This document shows, piece after piece, positions 26,584 through 36,556 of a stretch of 64,000 nt of DNA. This DNA is from Tsukamurella sp. TY48. Lineage in GTDB: Bacteria; Actinomycetota; Actinomycetes; Mycobacteriales; Mycobacteriaceae. Position numbers and translations under genes: made by a program. The notes beneath the pieces were generated by a model, which worked only from the letters and a program-made list of their open reading frames with translations, was not told the origin of the DNA and did not search any database. The DNA lies in contig NZ_BPMV01000001.1 in assembly GCF_019656655.1 (NCBI RefSeq), forward strand, positions 496,001 through 560,000. The letters run 5' to 3'. The stretch's first letter is position 1. The number at the start of each line of letters is the position of its first letter.

Positions 26584-27672
26584 TCAGCGCAGGCCGGTGC
26601 CGCGGGCGAGCGCCGTGTCGATCAGCAGGCTCAGCAGCTCGGCGTAGCCCACACCCGATTCGGCCCACATCCGCGGGTACATCGAGGTGGAGGTGAATCC
26701 CGGCATGGTGTTGACCTCGTTGATCACCGGACCGTCAGCGGTCTGGAAGAAGTCCACGCGGGCCAGGCCCTGGCCGTCGAAGGCGTGGAAGGCCCGCACC
26801 GCCAGGTCGCCGATCGCGGCGGCCTCGTCGTCGGTGAGATTCGCGGGCACGGTGTACTGCGCCCGGTCGTCGAGGTACTTGGTCTCGAAGTCGTAGAACG
26901 AGTGCTCCGCGTCGGCGGCCATCTCGATCTCGGCGATCGCGGACGCGTGCACGGTGCCGTCGGGGCGCTCCAGCACACCGATCTCCACCTCACGGCCGAT
27001 CACGGCGGCCTCGATGATCACCTTCGGATCCCACCGGCGGGCCTCGGCGATCGCGGCGGGCAACGCCGCCAGATCGGTGACCCGGGTGATGCCGATCGAC
27101 GATCCTCCCCGCGCGGGCTTGACGAACAGCGGCAGGCCGAGCCGATGCAGGACGTCGGCGGGCACCTCGGTGTCGCGCTGGCGCAGCACGTGGAAGTCGC
27201 CCACCGGCAAGCCGTCGGCGGCGAGGAGTTTCTTCGCGAACTCCTTGTCCATGCCCGCCGCGGAGGCCAGCACACCGGCCCCCACGTAGGGCACGCCCAC
27301 CATCTCCAACAGCCCCTGCAGGGTGCCGTCCTCGCCGTACGGGCCGTGCAGCACAGGGAAGACCACATCGACCGAACCGAGCACGGAGCCGGCCGCATCG
27401 GACGAGACGGAGACCAGCTCGGCGCCGGGGAGCAGGGCCAGATCGGTCGGCCCCTCGGGCACGCTCGGCAGCGCGCGGTCGGCGAACCGCAGGCTCTGCG
27501 CGTCGGCATCGGAGAGCACCCACGAACCGGACGAGGTGATGCCCACCGGCACCACCTCGTAGCGCTCGGGATCGAGGTGACCGAGGATGCTGCCCGCCGA
27601 GACGCACGAGACAGCGTGCTCGCTGCTGCGTCCGCCGAAAACCACTGCCACCTTGATCCGCGAGTCCGTCAC
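26584..27672 (-). CDS. ddl: D-alanine--D-alanine ligase
   Basis: Ddl joins two D-alanines with ATP to make the end of the peptidoglycan stem peptide; it is the second target of D-cycloserine. The 362-residue ATP-grasp protein shows [12 protein letters not shown] at the N-terminus, the small loop [14 protein letters not shown], and the C-terminal metal site [11 protein letters not shown]. Start GTG 27672, with TAAGGT 8 nt upstream as a possible -10. It is 42 bp downstream of gpsA on the same strand and probably co-transcribed, as in mycobacteria (ddlA). Confidence 0.96.
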   Translation of the reverse strand: MTDSRIKVAVVFGGRSSEHAVSCVSAGSILGHLDPERYEVVPVGITSSGSWVLSDADAQSLRFADRALPSVPEGPTDLALLPGAELVSVSSDAAGSVLGSVDVVFPVLHGPYGEDGTLQGLLEMVGVPYVGAGVLASAAGMDKEFAKKLLAADGLPVGDFHVLRQRDTEVPADVLHRLGLPLFVKPARGGSSIGITRVTDLAALPAAIAEARRWDPKVIIEAAVIGREVEIGVLERPDGTVHASAIAEIEMAADAEHSFYDFETKYLDDRAQYTVPANLTDDEAAAIGDLAVRAFHAFDGQGLARVDFFQTADGPVINEVNTMPGFTSTSMYPRMWAESGVGYAELLSLLIDTALARGTGLR

Positions 27673-27714
27673 GGCAGACCACCTTACGGGTGCGCCCCGG
27701 CCGGGGCCACGTGG

Positions 27715-28746
27715 TTACGCACTGGTCGGGTGATGCCACTCCCCACCGACATCGCGATTGAGCAGGTCGTCGATGGCACGGGAGACGGGCACACCGTCGT
27801 AACAGACCGCGCGCACCGCCTCCGTGAGCGGCATCTCGACGCCCACCTTGCGTGCGAGATCGGCGATGGAGATACAGGATTTGGCACCCTCGGCCACCTG
27901 GCCGTGCGCGGCCGCCTGCGCCTGGTCGACGGTCATCCCCTGGCCGAGCCGCGCGCCGAAGCTGAAGTTGCGGGACTGCGGTGAGCTGCAGGTGGCCACC
28001 AGATCGCCCACACCCGCGAGCCCCGCGAGGGTGAGCGGCTGCGCGCCCAGGGCGGTGCCGAGCCGCAGCGTCTCGGCCAGGCCGCGGGTGATGATGGCCG
28101 CGCGCGAGTTCTCGCCGAGGTTGATGCCCGAGGCGATGCCGCACACCAGGGCGATCACGTTCTTGGTGGCGCCGCCGATCTCGCAACCGATCACGTCGTC
28201 GTTGGTGTACGGCCGGAAGTAGTCGGTGCGCACGAGGTACTGGGTGTGCTGGGCGCGCCGCTCGTTGGTGGAGGCGATCACGGCCAGCGTCGGCTGGCGC
28301 TTGGCGATCTCCTTCGCGAAATTCGGTCCCGTGAGCACGGCGATCCGATCGCGGTCGATGTCGGCCGCCTCCGCGACCACCTCACTCATCCGGTTCAGCG
28401 TGCCGATCTCGATGCCCTTCGCGAGATTGAGCACCGTGACGTCCGGCGGGATCAGGTGGCCCCAGTCCGCGAGGTTGGCGCGCAAGGTCTGCGAGGGCAC
28501 GGCGAGCACCACCAGCCCCGCGCCGCGCATCGCCTCCTCGGGATCGTGGGTGGCGGTGAGGTTCTCGGGGAGCACGCCCTCCGGCAGGTACTGCGCGTTG
28601 ATGCGGGTCGCGTTGATCTGATCGGCGACCTCCTGGCGGCGGCACCACATGGTGACGCGGTGCGGTTCCGGACGGGTGGCCTCGGCGAAGACCTTCGCCA
28701 TCGCGGTGCCGAAGGATCCGGCGCCCATCACTGCAACGTCGACCAT
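27715..28746 (-). CDS. gpsA: Glycerol-3-phosphate dehydrogenase [NAD(P)+]
   Basis: GpsA reduces dihydroxyacetone phosphate to sn-glycerol-3-phosphate for phospholipid synthesis. The 343-residue protein starts with the dinucleotide motif [13 protein letters not shown] and contains the catalytic-lysine region ([16 protein letters not shown]) and the [10 protein letters not shown] helix. ATG 28746 is chosen because the Rossmann motif follows immediately and AAGGGTGGG lies upstream. The long extension to 29484 is antisense to cofC. In mycobacteria the ortholog (gpdA2) has the same neighbours. Confidence 0.95.
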   Translation of the reverse strand: MVDVAVMGAGSFGTAMAKVFAEATRPEPHRVTMWCRRQEVADQINATRINAQYLPEGVLPENLTATHDPEEAMRGAGLVVLAVPSQTLRANLADWGHLIPPDVTVLNLAKGIEIGTLNRMSEVVAEAADIDRDRIAVLTGPNFAKEIAKRQPTLAVIASTNERRAQHTQYLVRTDYFRPYTNDDVIGCEIGGATKNVIALVCGIASGINLGENSRAAIITRGLAETLRLGTALGAQPLTLAGLAGVGDLVATCSSPQSRNFSFGARLGQGMTVDQAQAAAHGQVAEGAKSCISIADLARKVGVEMPLTEAVRAVCYDGVPVSRAIDDLLNRDVGGEWHHPTSA

Positions 28747-28866
28747 TCGGCCCACCCTTCTCGCATCACGTTCCGCATCCCGCCCTGCCGCGACGGAAGC
28801 CCGACGTTGAGCGTATCTCCCGCCCGCAGTCGGCAGGCCGGGTTCGGCCCGCCTAGATTGGTGGTC

Positions 28867-29541
28867 ATGACCGCACCGCGTGGCGCCGATGCGCCTCCCG
28901 CCCTCGTGGTCGTCACCGCCGTCAAGGCGCTGGACACCGCGAAATCGCGGTTCGCCGCGCCCGGCGACGGCCACCGCGAGGCGGTGCCGGGGCTGGTGCT
29001 GGCGATGCTGCGCGATGTGCTCGCCGCGGCGCTCGCCGTGCCGGAGATCACTGCCGCGTACGTGGTCTCGCCCGATCCCGCGGTGCGGGCCGCCGCCGAC
29101 GACGCGGGTGCCCGCTCGGTGCCCGAGCCCTCTCCGGGCGGGCTGAACGCCGCCCTGTCCGCGGGGGCGGCGGCGGCGCGGGCGGAGGGCGAGGTGGCCG
29201 TGCTGGCCCTGCAGCCCGACCTGCCGGGCGTCAGCGTCGACGAGCTGCGGGCCTTCCTCGCGGCGGCCGGTGGCCGCCGAGCCTTCGTTCCCGACCGTGC
29301 CGGGACCGGGACGGCCGCGCTGTTCAGTCCCGCCGGCGACGCGCTGCGCCCCGCGTTCGGACCGGATTCCGCGTCCGCGCACGCCGGTGGCGGGGCACTC
29401 GCCCTCGCCGGACCGTGGCCCGGCCTGCGCACCGACATCGACACCCCGGCCGATCTGAAGGCCCCCACGGCGCTGGGAGTTCACACCACCGCGGCGATCG
29501 CCGCGTGCGATCCCGGCATCGCGTCGAACTCGCGCTGCTGA
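28867..29541 (+). CDS. cofC: Guanylyltransferase of coenzyme F420 synthesis (CofC/FbiD)
   Basis: A 224-residue nucleotidyltransferase with the [18 protein letters not shown]-terminal nucleotide-binding segment, the LQPDLPGV metal site, and a C-terminal DIDTPADLK motif typical of MobA/CofC enzymes. In mycobacteria this protein (FbiD) activates phosphoenolpyruvate with GTP for the F420 tail; in archaea CofC uses 2-phospholactate. Position between gpsA and ppk matches Rv2983. TAGATT (28854-28859) lies 7 nt before the ATG, indicating a leaderless transcript. An F420-type LLM oxidoreductase is encoded at 36557. Confidence 0.9.
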   Translation: MTAPRGADAPPALVVVTAVKALDTAKSRFAAPGDGHREAVPGLVLAMLRDVLAAALAVPEITAAYVVSPDPAVRAAADDAGARSVPEPSPGGLNAALSAGAAAARAEGEVAVLALQPDLPGVSVDELRAFLAAAGGRRAFVPDRAGTGTAALFSPAGDALRPAFGPDSASAHAGGGALALAGPWPGLRTDIDTPADLKAPTALGVHTTAAIAACDPGIASNSRC

Positions 29542-29558
29542 TACGACAGAATGGGGCG

Positions 29559-31742
29559 GTGACCAACGAGCCGCAGTCCCCCGATCCCGCGCCCGAACCG
29601 GCGCCGCAATCCGAGCCGGCCTCGGTTCTGCCCGGGCGGATCACCGCCATCCCCGCGGCGCCGCCGGCGGCCCCCACGGAGGCCGCCAGTGATCTTCCCG
29701 AGGACCGGTACCTCAACCGCGAACTCAGCTGGCTCGACTTCAACGCCCGCGTGCTCGCGATGGCCGAGGACGCCTCGCAGCCACTGCTGGAGCGCGCGAA
29801 GTTCCTGGCGATCTTCGCCTCGAACCTGGACGAGTTCTTCATGGTGCGCGTGGCCGGGCTCAAGCGGCGCGACCAGATGGGGCTGTCGGTGCGGTCGGCC
29901 GACGGCATGTCGCCGCGCGAGCAGCTGCGGCTCATCTCGCAGCGCACGCAGGAGCTCTCCCGCAAGCACGCCCTGGTCTTCAGCGACGCCGTGCGCCCGG
30001 AGCTGGCGGCGCAGGGCATCTCGGTGCTGCGGTGGGACGATCTGTCGGCGGAGGAACGCGAGCGGCTCGCGGAGTACTTCCACACGCAGGTCTTCCCGGT
30101 GCTGACTCCCCTCGCGGTCGATCCTGCGCATCCCTTCCCGTACATCAGCGGACTGTCGCTGAATCTGGCGGTGGCGGTGCGCGATGCCACGTCTGGCGGC
30201 GAGCACTTCGCCCGCATCAAGGTGCCGGACAACGTCGATCGGCTCGTGACCGTGCGGGCCGACCGGATGGACAACGCGGTGCTCCCGATGGAGGACCTCA
30301 TCGCCGCACATCTCGATGTGCTGTTCCCCGGGATGACCGTGGTCGAGCATCACGTCTTCCGCATCACGCGCAACGCGGATTTCGAGGTCGAGGAGGACCG
30401 CGACGAGGACCTGCTGCAGGCCCTGGAGCGGGAACTGGCACGCCGCCGGTTCGGTTCGCCCGTGCGCCTCGAGGTGGCCGAGGACATGTCCGAGCACATG
30501 TTGGAGCTGCTGCTGCGCGAATTGGACGTGGACCCCGCCGATGTGATCACCGTGCCGGGACTGCTGGATCTCAATTGCATGTTCCAGCTGTACGGCGTGG
30601 ATCGTCCGGCGCTCAAGGACGCCCCCTTCGTCCCGGTCACGCACCCCGCCTTCGGCGAGCGGGAGACGCCGAAGAGCGTGTTCTCCACACTCCGGGAAGG
30701 CGATGTCCTGGTGCACCATCCGTACGACTCGTTCTCGACGAGCGTGCAGCGCTTCATCGAACAGGCCGCCGCCGATCCGCAGGTGCTGGCCATCAAGCAG
30801 ACCCTGTACCGCACCTCGGGCGACTCGCCGATCGTCGATGCGCTGATCGACGCCGCCGAGGCCGGTAAGCAGGTGGTGGCGCTGGTGGAGATCAAGGCGC
30901 GGTTCGACGAGCAGGCCAACATCAAGTGGGCCCGGAAGCTGGAACAGGCGGGCGTGCACGTGGTCTACGGTCTGGTCGGCCTCAAGACGCACTGCAAGAC
31001 CTGCCTGGTGGTGCGCCGCGAGGGATCGCACATCCGCCGGTACTGCCACATCGGTACGGGCAACTACAACCCGAAGACGGCGCGGCTCTACGAGGACGTC
31101 GGCCTGCTGACGGCCGATCCCGATCTGGGCGCCGATCTCACGGACCTGTTCAACCGGCTCACCGGCTACTCCCGCAAGGAGGAGTACCGGAACCTGTTGG
31201 TTGCACCACACGGTGTGCGGTCCGGGATCATCGACCGGATCGACGACGAGATCGAGCTGCACCGGGCGGGTAAGGAATCCGGAATCCGGCTCAAGGCCAA
31301 CGCTCTGGTCGACGAGCAGGTGATCGATGCGCTCTACCGCGCCAGCCAGGCGGGCGTGCCCGTGCAGGTGGTGGTGCGCGGGATCTGTGCGCTGCGGCCG
31401 GGTATGCCGGGGGTGAGTGAGAACATCACCGTACGGTCGATTCTGGGGCAGTTCCTGGAGCATTCGCGGATCCTGCACTTCCGTGGCGCGGGCGAGTTCT
31501 GGATCGGCAGTGCCGACATGATGCACCGCAACCTGGACCGGCGCATCGAGGTGATGGCCCAGGTCAAGGATCCGCGCCTCACCCAGCAACTCGGTGACAT
31601 CTTCGACTCCGCACTGGATCCCGCGACCCGGTGCTGGGTGCTGGACGCCGACGGCAACTGGAACGCCTCCCCCACCCCGGGCGACCCCGTGCGAGATCAT
31701 CAGCGGGAGCTCATGCGCGCACACCGCGCCGGCCGCCGATGA
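29559..31742 (+). CDS. ppk1: Polyphosphate kinase 1
   Basis: Ppk1 makes and degrades polyphosphate using ATP. The 727-residue protein has the N-terminal helical domain ([16 protein letters not shown]), the segment [18 protein letters not shown], and the phospholipase-D-like catalytic part with [12 protein letters not shown], where His497 should be the autophosphorylated residue. Residues 1-45 are Pro/Ala-rich and probably disordered. GTG 29559 has CAGAAT (29547-29552) 6 nt upstream, so it may be leaderless and use a promoter just after cofC. It overlaps mutT1 by 4 bp. Confidence 0.96.
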   Translation: MTNEPQSPDPAPEPAPQSEPASVLPGRITAIPAAPPAAPTEAASDLPEDRYLNRELSWLDFNARVLAMAEDASQPLLERAKFLAIFASNLDEFFMVRVAGLKRRDQMGLSVRSADGMSPREQLRLISQRTQELSRKHALVFSDAVRPELAAQGISVLRWDDLSAEERERLAEYFHTQVFPVLTPLAVDPAHPFPYISGLSLNLAVAVRDATSGGEHFARIKVPDNVDRLVTVRADRMDNAVLPMEDLIAAHLDVLFPGMTVVEHHVFRITRNADFEVEEDRDEDLLQALERELARRRFGSPVRLEVAEDMSEHMLELLLRELDVDPADVITVPGLLDLNCMFQLYGVDRPALKDAPFVPVTHPAFGERETPKSVFSTLREGDVLVHHPYDSFSTSVQRFIEQAAADPQVLAIKQTLYRTSGDSPIVDALIDAAEAGKQVVALVEIKARFDEQANIKWARKLEQAGVHVVYGLVGLKTHCKTCLVVRREGSHIRRYCHIGTGNYNPKTARLYEDVGLLTADPDLGADLTDLFNRLTGYSRKEEYRNLLVAPHGVRSGIIDRIDDEIELHRAGKESGIRLKANALVDEQVIDALYRASQAGVPVQVVVRGICALRPGMPGVSENITVRSILGQFLEHSRILHFRGAGEFWIGSADMMHRNLDRRIEVMAQVKDPRLTQQLGDIFDSALDPATRCWVLDADGNWNASPTPGDPVRDHQRELMRAHRAGRR

Positions 31743-32692
31743 GCGGTCGCGGCAAGGACACCCGCCCGGTGGTGCACGCGGCCGGGGGCGTGCTGTGGCG
31801 CCCCGGCCCGGCGGGGCCCGAGGTGGCCCTGGTGCATCGTCCGCGTTACGACGACTGGTCGCTGCCCAAGGGGCACGTGGAGGCCGACGAGCATCCCGTC
31901 GTGGGTGGGCTGCGGGAGGTGGTCGAGGAGACCGGTTTCCGGGCCCGGTTCGTGCGCGCCGTGGGCAAGGTGGCCTACGACGTGCCCCGGCGCAAGCGGC
32001 ACGGCGGCAGCGGCGCCACCGCGCGCAAGCGGGTCGTGTACTGGTCCGCTCTGGCGGGCACGGGTGAGTTCGTCCCGAACGAGGAGACCGACGAGCTGCG
32101 CTGGGTCTCGGTGAAGGAGGGCGGCAAGCTGCTCACCTACTCGATGGACCAACGCATCCTGCGGGAGTTCGGCAAGCAACCGTCGTCGACGGCGACGATG
32201 CTGATCGTGCGGCACGCCAAGGCGGGCCGCAAACAGGGTTACCAGGGCGACGATCTCGCGCGACCGCTGGATCGGCACGGGCGGGCCCAGGCCGAGGCCC
32301 TGGTGGACCTGTGCGGCGCCTTCGGCCCCGGGAGGCTGCTGTCGGCCCCGCCGGTGCGGTGCCAGCAGACGCTCGAGCCGCTCGCTGAGGAATCGGTCCT
32401 GCCGATCGTCGAGGAGCCCACCGTCTCCGAACAGGCCTATGCACGGGATCCGGCCGCGGCGCACCGACGCATCCGTGAGATCGCCCGGGAGGGCGAGCGT
32501 TCGGGGATCGTGCCCGTGGTGTGCAGCCAGGGCGGGGTGATCCCGGACCTCACCGCCTGGTGGGCGGGAGCCGACGATGTGCGCCTGCCCGCCGCCCGCA
32601 ACCGTAAGGCCAGCGTCTGGGTGGTGACCACGGCCGACGGCGTGCTGCTCACCGCGGATCACATAGACACGCCACTGCCCCTGGAGCACTGA
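31739..32692 (+). CDS. mutT1: MutT1: Nudix hydrolase fused to histidine phosphatase
   Basis: A 317-residue two-domain protein. The Nudix box lies at 45-67 (GHVEADEHP...REVVEETGF). The C-terminal half begins with LIVRHAKAG (Arg158-His159), the phosphoglycerate mutase-like phosphatase motif. Mycobacterial MutT1 has the same fusion and degrades 8-oxo-dGTP and diadenosine polyphosphates, the phosphatase part finishing the reaction. ATG overlaps the ppk stop (ATGA), so polyphosphate metabolism and nucleotide-pool cleaning are translationally coupled. Confidence 0.95.
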   Translation: MSGRGKDTRPVVHAAGGVLWRPGPAGPEVALVHRPRYDDWSLPKGHVEADEHPVVGGLREVVEETGFRARFVRAVGKVAYDVPRRKRHGGSGATARKRVVYWSALAGTGEFVPNEETDELRWVSVKEGGKLLTYSMDQRILREFGKQPSSTATMLIVRHAKAGRKQGYQGDDLARPLDRHGRAQAEALVDLCGAFGPGRLLSAPPVRCQQTLEPLAEESVLPIVEEPTVSEQAYARDPAAAHRRIREIAREGERSGIVPVVCSQGGVIPDLTAWWAGADDVRLPAARNRKASVWVVTTADGVLLTADHIDTPLPLEH

Positions 32693-32710
32693 GGCGTCCA
32701 GGGGCAGTGG
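32672..32710. terminator. Hairpin between mutT1 and hupB
   Basis: A 13-bp perfect stem (32672-32684 with 32698-32710) with a 13-nt loop. The 5' arm and loop include the last codons and stop of mutT1. No T-tract follows on either strand, so it may be an I-shaped actinobacterial terminator serving both convergent genes. Confidence 0.6.
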
Positions 32711-32720
32711 GCGGGAATCG

Positions 32721-33422
32721 TTACTTCTTGCCCTTCTTGGCGGGAGCCTTCTTGGCAGGCGCCTTCTTGGCCGGAGCCTTGGTCGCGGCCTTCTTGGCCG
32801 GAGCCTTCTTCGCGGGCGCGGCCTTCTTGGCGGGAGCCTTCTTGGCCGGAGCCTTCTTCGCGGGCGCGGCCTTGGTCACGGTCTTCTTGGCCGGAGCCTT
32901 CTTCGCGGGTGCGGCCTTGGTCACGGTCTTCTTGGCCGGAGCCTTCTTCGCGGGCACGACCTTCTTGGCGGGAGCCTTCTTGGCCGGAGCCTTCTTCGCG
33001 GGAGCGGCCTTCTTGGCGGCGGTCTTCTTCGCCGGTGCGGCCTTCTTGGCGGGAGCCTTCTTCGCCGCCGTCTTCTTCGCGGCCTTCGTGGGGGTCGCGG
33101 TGGCGGAGCTGCGGCGCACGGCCGGGCCGGAGGCCGGGAGCTTGGCGGCACCCGAGATCACGGCCTTGAACTGCGCACCCGGCCGGAAGGCGGGCACGGA
33201 CGTGGGCTTGACCTTGACGGTCTCGCCGGTACGCGGGTTACGAGCCACCCGAGCGGCGCGCTTGCGCTGCTCGAAGACGCCGAAACCGGTGATGGTCACC
33301 GAGTCACCGGCGTGGACCGCGCGGACGATGGTGTCCACGATCGCCTCGACGGCGGCACCGGCGGTGCGTCGGTCGGTGCCCAGCTTCTCGGTGAGCTCCT
33401 CAATGAGTTCTGCCTTGTTCAT
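32721..33422 (-). CDS. hupB: DNA-binding protein HU with lysine-rich tail
   Basis: HupB is the main nucleoid-associated protein of Mycobacteriales. Residues 1-90 are a standard HU domain ([35 protein letters not shown]). From about 105 to the end (233) the sequence is almost only Ala, Pro, Lys, Thr and Val in [10 protein letters not shown] repeats, a histone-H1-like tail that binds DNA and RNA and is a target of acetylation in mycobacteria. The matching DNA is strongly repetitive. Expression starts from a recognisable promoter at 33502-33473. Confidence 0.96.
   Translation of the reverse strand: MNKAELIEELTEKLGTDRRTAGAAVEAIVDTIVRAVHAGDSVTITGFGVFEQRKRAARVARNPRTGETVKVKPTSVPAFRPGAQFKAVISGAAKLPASGPAVRRSSATATPTKAAKKTAAKKAPAKKAAPAKKTAAKKAAPAKKAPAKKAPAKKVVPAKKAPAKKTVTKAAPAKKAPAKKTVTKAAPAKKAPAKKAPAKKAAPAKKAPAKKAATKAPAKKAPAKKAPAKKGKK
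32731..33100. repeat. Imperfect tandem repeats encoding the HupB tail
   Basis: About 25 imperfect copies of a 15-nt unit (PAKKA codons on the minus strand), with larger duplicated blocks such as the two [15 protein letters not shown] segments near 32865-32940. Unequal recombination could change tail length in steps of five residues. This is coding sequence, not a CRISPR array. Confidence 0.8.
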
Positions 33423-33472
33423 GAACGCTTTTCCTCTGCAGTCGGTGGCTCACCGCTGAGCCAACTACGGAT

Positions 33473-33502
33473 ACCGTAAACGCAGGATTGCATTCAATCC
33501 AA
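33473..33502 (-). promoter_or_regulatory. hupB promoter and leader hairpin
   Basis: TTGGAT (33502-33497), an 18-nt spacer and TACGGT (33478-33473). The ~44-nt leader contains a perfect 6-bp hairpin (GGCTCA/TGAGCC, 33447-33462), and GAGGAAA precedes the ATG. Confidence 0.6.
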
Positions 33503-33540
33503 GTGCCACGCCATATTTGATCCAGGGTGTGTCGGAATCG

Positions 33541-33578
33541 CGTGCGGCGGCACCGGTTCGATCCGGGGCCGCCGCACG
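33541..33578 (-). terminator. Terminator-like hairpin after leuD
   Basis: An 11-bp GC stem (33541-33551 with 33568-33578) and a 16-nt loop, starting 14 nt after the leuD stop. It lacks a U-run but is placed where the leuCD operon should end, before the hupB promoter. Confidence 0.55.
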
Positions 33579-33591
33579 CAATTGAGTCACA

Positions 33592-34179
33592 CTAAATAGT
33601 GACGGGTTTATATGCAGGCCTGTGGTTTTCGTATTCCGTGATGGCGTCGACCTGCTGCAAAGTGATGCCGATATCGTCCAATCCGGCCATCAGCCGATGG
33701 CGAACCGGATCGTCGATGGTGAACGGGACCACAAGGTCCCCAGCGGTCACCGTGCGGTCCTCGAGGTCCACTGTGACCTCCAAACCGGGCTCGTTCTCGA
33801 GGGCTTTCCAGAGCAGTTCCACGTTCTCCTGCTCGACCAGAGCGGCCACCAGACCGGCTTTGCCCGAGTTACCGCGGAAGATATCGGCGAAGCGGGATGA
33901 GATGACCACGCGGAAGCCGTAGTCCATCAGGGCCCACACGGCGTGCTCGCGGGAGCTGCCGGTGCCGAAATCCGGCCCTGCCACGAGGACGGAGCCGCGG
34001 TCGTAGGGAGCGGTGTTGAGGATGAAGTTCGGATCGGTGCGCCAGGCCGAGAACAGGCCGTCCTCGAATCCGGTGCGCGTGACCCGCTTCAGGTACACGG
34101 CGGGGATGATCTGGTCGGTATCGACGTTGGTACGGCGCAGGGGGACGCCGATTCCGGTGTGGGTGACGATGGCTTCCAT
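33592..34179 (-). CDS. leuD: 3-isopropylmalate dehydratase small subunit
   Basis: LeuD (195 residues) is the swivelling small subunit of isopropylmalate isomerase in leucine synthesis. It has the aconitase-swivel signature [10 protein letters not shown] near the start and [15 protein letters not shown] in the middle. It lies 47 bp downstream of leuC on the same strand and forms the operon leuC-leuD. Length and motifs are normal. Confidence 0.97.
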   Translation of the reverse strand: MEAIVTHTGIGVPLRRTNVDTDQIIPAVYLKRVTRTGFEDGLFSAWRTDPNFILNTAPYDRGSVLVAGPDFGTGSSREHAVWALMDYGFRVVISSRFADIFRGNSGKAGLVAALVEQENVELLWKALENEPGLEVTVDLEDRTVTAGDLVVPFTIDDPVRHRLMAGLDDIGITLQQVDAITEYENHRPAYKPVTI

Positions 34180-34226
34180 CGGGGGTGTCTCCTAGGTACG
34201 ACTGAGGTCTCGGGCGGTGGCGGCGG

Positions 34227-35672
34227 TCAGGCGCCGGCGGCCGCGAGGTCGAGGGGGGCCAGATCGGCGGGCGCGGAGAGGGTGCCGCGCACGGCGGTGG
34301 CCGCGGCCACCGCGGGTGAGACGAGGTGCGTGCGGCTGCCCTTGCCCTGCCGCCCCTCGAAATTGCGGTTCGAGGTGGACGCGGAGCGCTCCCCCGGTGC
34401 CAGCTGATCGGGGTTCATTCCCAAGCACATCGAGCATCCGGCCTGGCGCCACTCGGCGCCCGCGTCGAGGAAGATCTGCCCCAGGCCCTCCTCTTCGGCC
34501 TGTGCGCGCACGCGCATCGAACCCGGTACCACCAGCATTCGGACGCCCTCGGCGATGGTGCGCCCACGCAGGATCTCGGCCACGGCGCGCAGATCCTCGA
34601 TCCGGCCGTTGGTGCACGATCCCACGAACACGGTGTCCACGGCGATCTCGCGCAGCGGCGTGCCGGGCTCGAGCCCCATGTACTGCAGTGCCTTCGCGGC
34701 GGTCTCCCGCTCACCGTCGGACCCGAAGGATTCCGGATCGGGCACCGAACCGCTCAGCGGCAGGCCCTGACCGGGGTTGGTGCCCCAGGTGACGAACGGG
34801 GTGAGCGCGCTGCCGTCGATGTCGACCTCGGCGTCGAAAACGGCGCCCTCATCGGTACGCAGGGCGTCCCACGCCGCGACGGCCTCGTCCCACAGCTCCC
34901 CCTTGGGCGCGTGCTCGCGGCCCTGGATGTAGTCGTAGGTGATCTGATCCGGGGCGATCAGTCCCGCGCGAGCACCGGCCTCGATCGACATGTTGCAGAT
35001 GGTCATCCGGGCCTCCATCGAGAGCTTCTCGATGGCGCTGCCGCGGTACTCCAAGACGTAGCCCTGACCACCGCCGGTGCCGATCTTCGCGATGATCGCC
35101 AGGATCAGGTCCTTGGAGGTGACACCGGGCTGCAGCTCGCCGGTCACGTTGATCGCCATCGTCTTGAAGGGCTTGAGCGGCAGCGTCTGCGTGGCGAGCA
35201 CGTGCTCGACCTCGGAGGTGCCGATACCCATGGCGATCGCGCCGAAGGCGCCGTGGGTGGAGGTGTGGCTGTCGCCGCACACCACCGTCATTCCCGGCTG
35301 GGTGAGTCCCAGCTGCGGTCCCATCACGTGCACGATGCCCTGTTCGCCGTCGCCCATCGAGTGCAGGCGCACGCCGAATTCGGCGCAGTTGCGGCGCAGG
35401 GTCTCGACCTGGGTGCGGGAGACCTCGTCCGCGATGGGCTGGACCAGCGTGTCGGTGGGCACGTTGTGGTCCTCGGTGGCGATGGTGAGGTCCGGCCGGC
35501 GCACCTTCCGCCCGGCCAGGCGCAGTCCGTCGAAGGCCTGGGGGCTGGTGACCTCGTGCACGAGGTGCAGGTCGATGTAGATGAGATCGGGTTCACGCGA
35601 GGCACCCTCGCCCGTTCCCTTGACGACGACGTGCTGGTCCCAGACCTTCTCGGCCATGGTGCGCGGCTGCAT
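34227..35672 (-). CDS. leuC: 3-isopropylmalate dehydratase large subunit
   Basis: LeuC (481 residues) holds the 4Fe-4S cluster that isomerises 2-isopropylmalate to 3-isopropylmalate. The cluster motifs GSCTNG and [12 protein letters not shown] are present, along with [15 protein letters not shown]. The start ATG 35672 has AGGAG/AGGTGG upstream; MAEKVWDQ (ATG 35657) would be a shorter alternative. The divergent IclR gene starts 86 bp away, and that interval should hold its binding site. In Corynebacterium and Streptomyces the equivalent regulators (LtbR, NdgR) control leuCD. Confidence 0.97.
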   Translation of the reverse strand: MQPRTMAEKVWDQHVVVKGTGEGASREPDLIYIDLHLVHEVTSPQAFDGLRLAGRKVRRPDLTIATEDHNVPTDTLVQPIADEVSRTQVETLRRNCAEFGVRLHSMGDGEQGIVHVMGPQLGLTQPGMTVVCGDSHTSTHGAFGAIAMGIGTSEVEHVLATQTLPLKPFKTMAINVTGELQPGVTSKDLILAIIAKIGTGGGQGYVLEYRGSAIEKLSMEARMTICNMSIEAGARAGLIAPDQITYDYIQGREHAPKGELWDEAVAAWDALRTDEGAVFDAEVDIDGSALTPFVTWGTNPGQGLPLSGSVPDPESFGSDGERETAAKALQYMGLEPGTPLREIAVDTVFVGSCTNGRIEDLRAVAEILRGRTIAEGVRMLVVPGSMRVRAQAEEEGLGQIFLDAGAEWRQAGCSMCLGMNPDQLAPGERSASTSNRNFEGRQGKGSRTHLVSPAVAAATAVRGTLSAPADLAPLDLAAAGA

Positions 35673-35723
35673 GGTTCCACCTGCTCCTACGATCGGGCTC
35701 CGCCGGTGGACGCGGGCTGCGCG

Positions 35724-35752
35724 TTGAATCCCACCATGCGAGAGCTTAGTAT
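35724..35752 (+). promoter_or_regulatory. Leaderless promoter of the IclR regulator gene
   Basis: TTGAAT (35724-35729), a 17-nt spacer and TAGTAT (35747-35752). The ATG begins 7 positions after the -10, which places the transcription start on the start codon. The sequence TAGTATCGAACTA around the -10 has inverted TAGT/ACTA ends and could be part of an operator between iclR and leuC. Confidence 0.75.
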
Positions 35753-35758
35753 CGAACT

Positions 35759-36484
35759 ATGGGACAGAATAGCTCACTGGCCGACGCTACCGAAAGTCCG
35801 GCTCACGCCCCGGTGAGCGGCATCGGAGTGCTCGACAAGTCGGTGGCCGTACTGCGAGCCGCCGCCGAGGAGCCCGCGAGCCTCGCCGATCTCTGCGCGC
35901 GCACCGGACTCCCCCGGGCCACGGCGCACCGTCTGGCGGTGGGACTGGAGCTGCACGGCCTGCTCGCACGCGACGGAGACGGGCTCTGGCGCCCCGGAAC
36001 CGCCCTGCGGGAGTTGGCCGCCAGCACCACGGACACCCTCGTCGACGCCGCCGTGATGGTGCTGCCGCGGTTGCGCGAGATCACCGGCGAATCGGTGCAG
36101 TTGTACCGACGCGAGGGCGACCACCGCGTGTGCGTGGCGGCGGCGGAACCTCCGTCGGGTCTGCGCGACACCGTCCCCGTGGGCACCCGCCTGCCGATGA
36201 CCGCCGGATCCGGCGCGAAGGTGCTCACGGCGTGGACGGACACCACCGAGGCGCCGTTCAGCGACCGCACCCTCGCCGAGGTCCGCAAGCGCGGCTGGGC
36301 GCAGAGCGCCGGCGAGCGGGAGGCGGGCGTCGCGAGTGTCTCGGCCCCCGTACGGGACGCCCGCGGCGAGGTGATCGCCGCGATCTCCGTTTCGGGGCCG
36401 ATCGACCGCATGGGACGGCGCCCCGGCGCCCGCTGGGCGGCCGACCTCCTCCAGGCCGCGGAAGCGCTGCAGCGCAGGCTCTGA
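35759..36484 (+). CDS. IclR-family regulator, LtbR/NdgR-like
   Basis: A 241-residue IclR protein with an N-terminal winged helix (LADLCARTGLPRATAHRLAVGLE, about residues 40-65) and a C-terminal effector domain (PVGTRLPMTAGSGAKVLTAW, SVSAPVRDARGEVIAAISVSGP). It is divergent from leuCD, the conserved position of LtbR in Corynebacterium and NdgR in Streptomyces, which repress or activate leucine and other amino-acid genes. The same role is inferred here. A leaderless promoter precedes the ATG. Confidence 0.9.
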   Translation: MGQNSSLADATESPAHAPVSGIGVLDKSVAVLRAAAEEPASLADLCARTGLPRATAHRLAVGLELHGLLARDGDGLWRPGTALRELAASTTDTLVDAAVMVLPRLREITGESVQLYRREGDHRVCVAAAEPPSGLRDTVPVGTRLPMTAGSGAKVLTAWTDTTEAPFSDRTLAEVRKRGWAQSAGEREAGVASVSAPVRDARGEVIAAISVSGPIDRMGRRPGARWAADLLQAAEALQRRL

Positions 36485-36556
36485 CCACCGGCGCGGAGCG
36501 GTCCCGCGGGCGTAGCGTGGAACGCGAGCACATTCGTCCGCCCCGGAGGTCTCCTC

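Noticed and set aside
29324-30301. Minus-strand frame of 325 codons across cofC and ppk
   Set aside because: Ser/Arg-rich shadow of two well-recognised plus-strand genes.
32731-33100. Possible CRISPR array
   Set aside because: The repeats are contiguous 15-nt coding units of the HupB tail without unique spacers.
33447-33462. Hairpin in the hupB leader as a riboswitch
   Set aside because: Only a 6-bp stem with a 4-nt loop; too simple to support a ligand-binding RNA.
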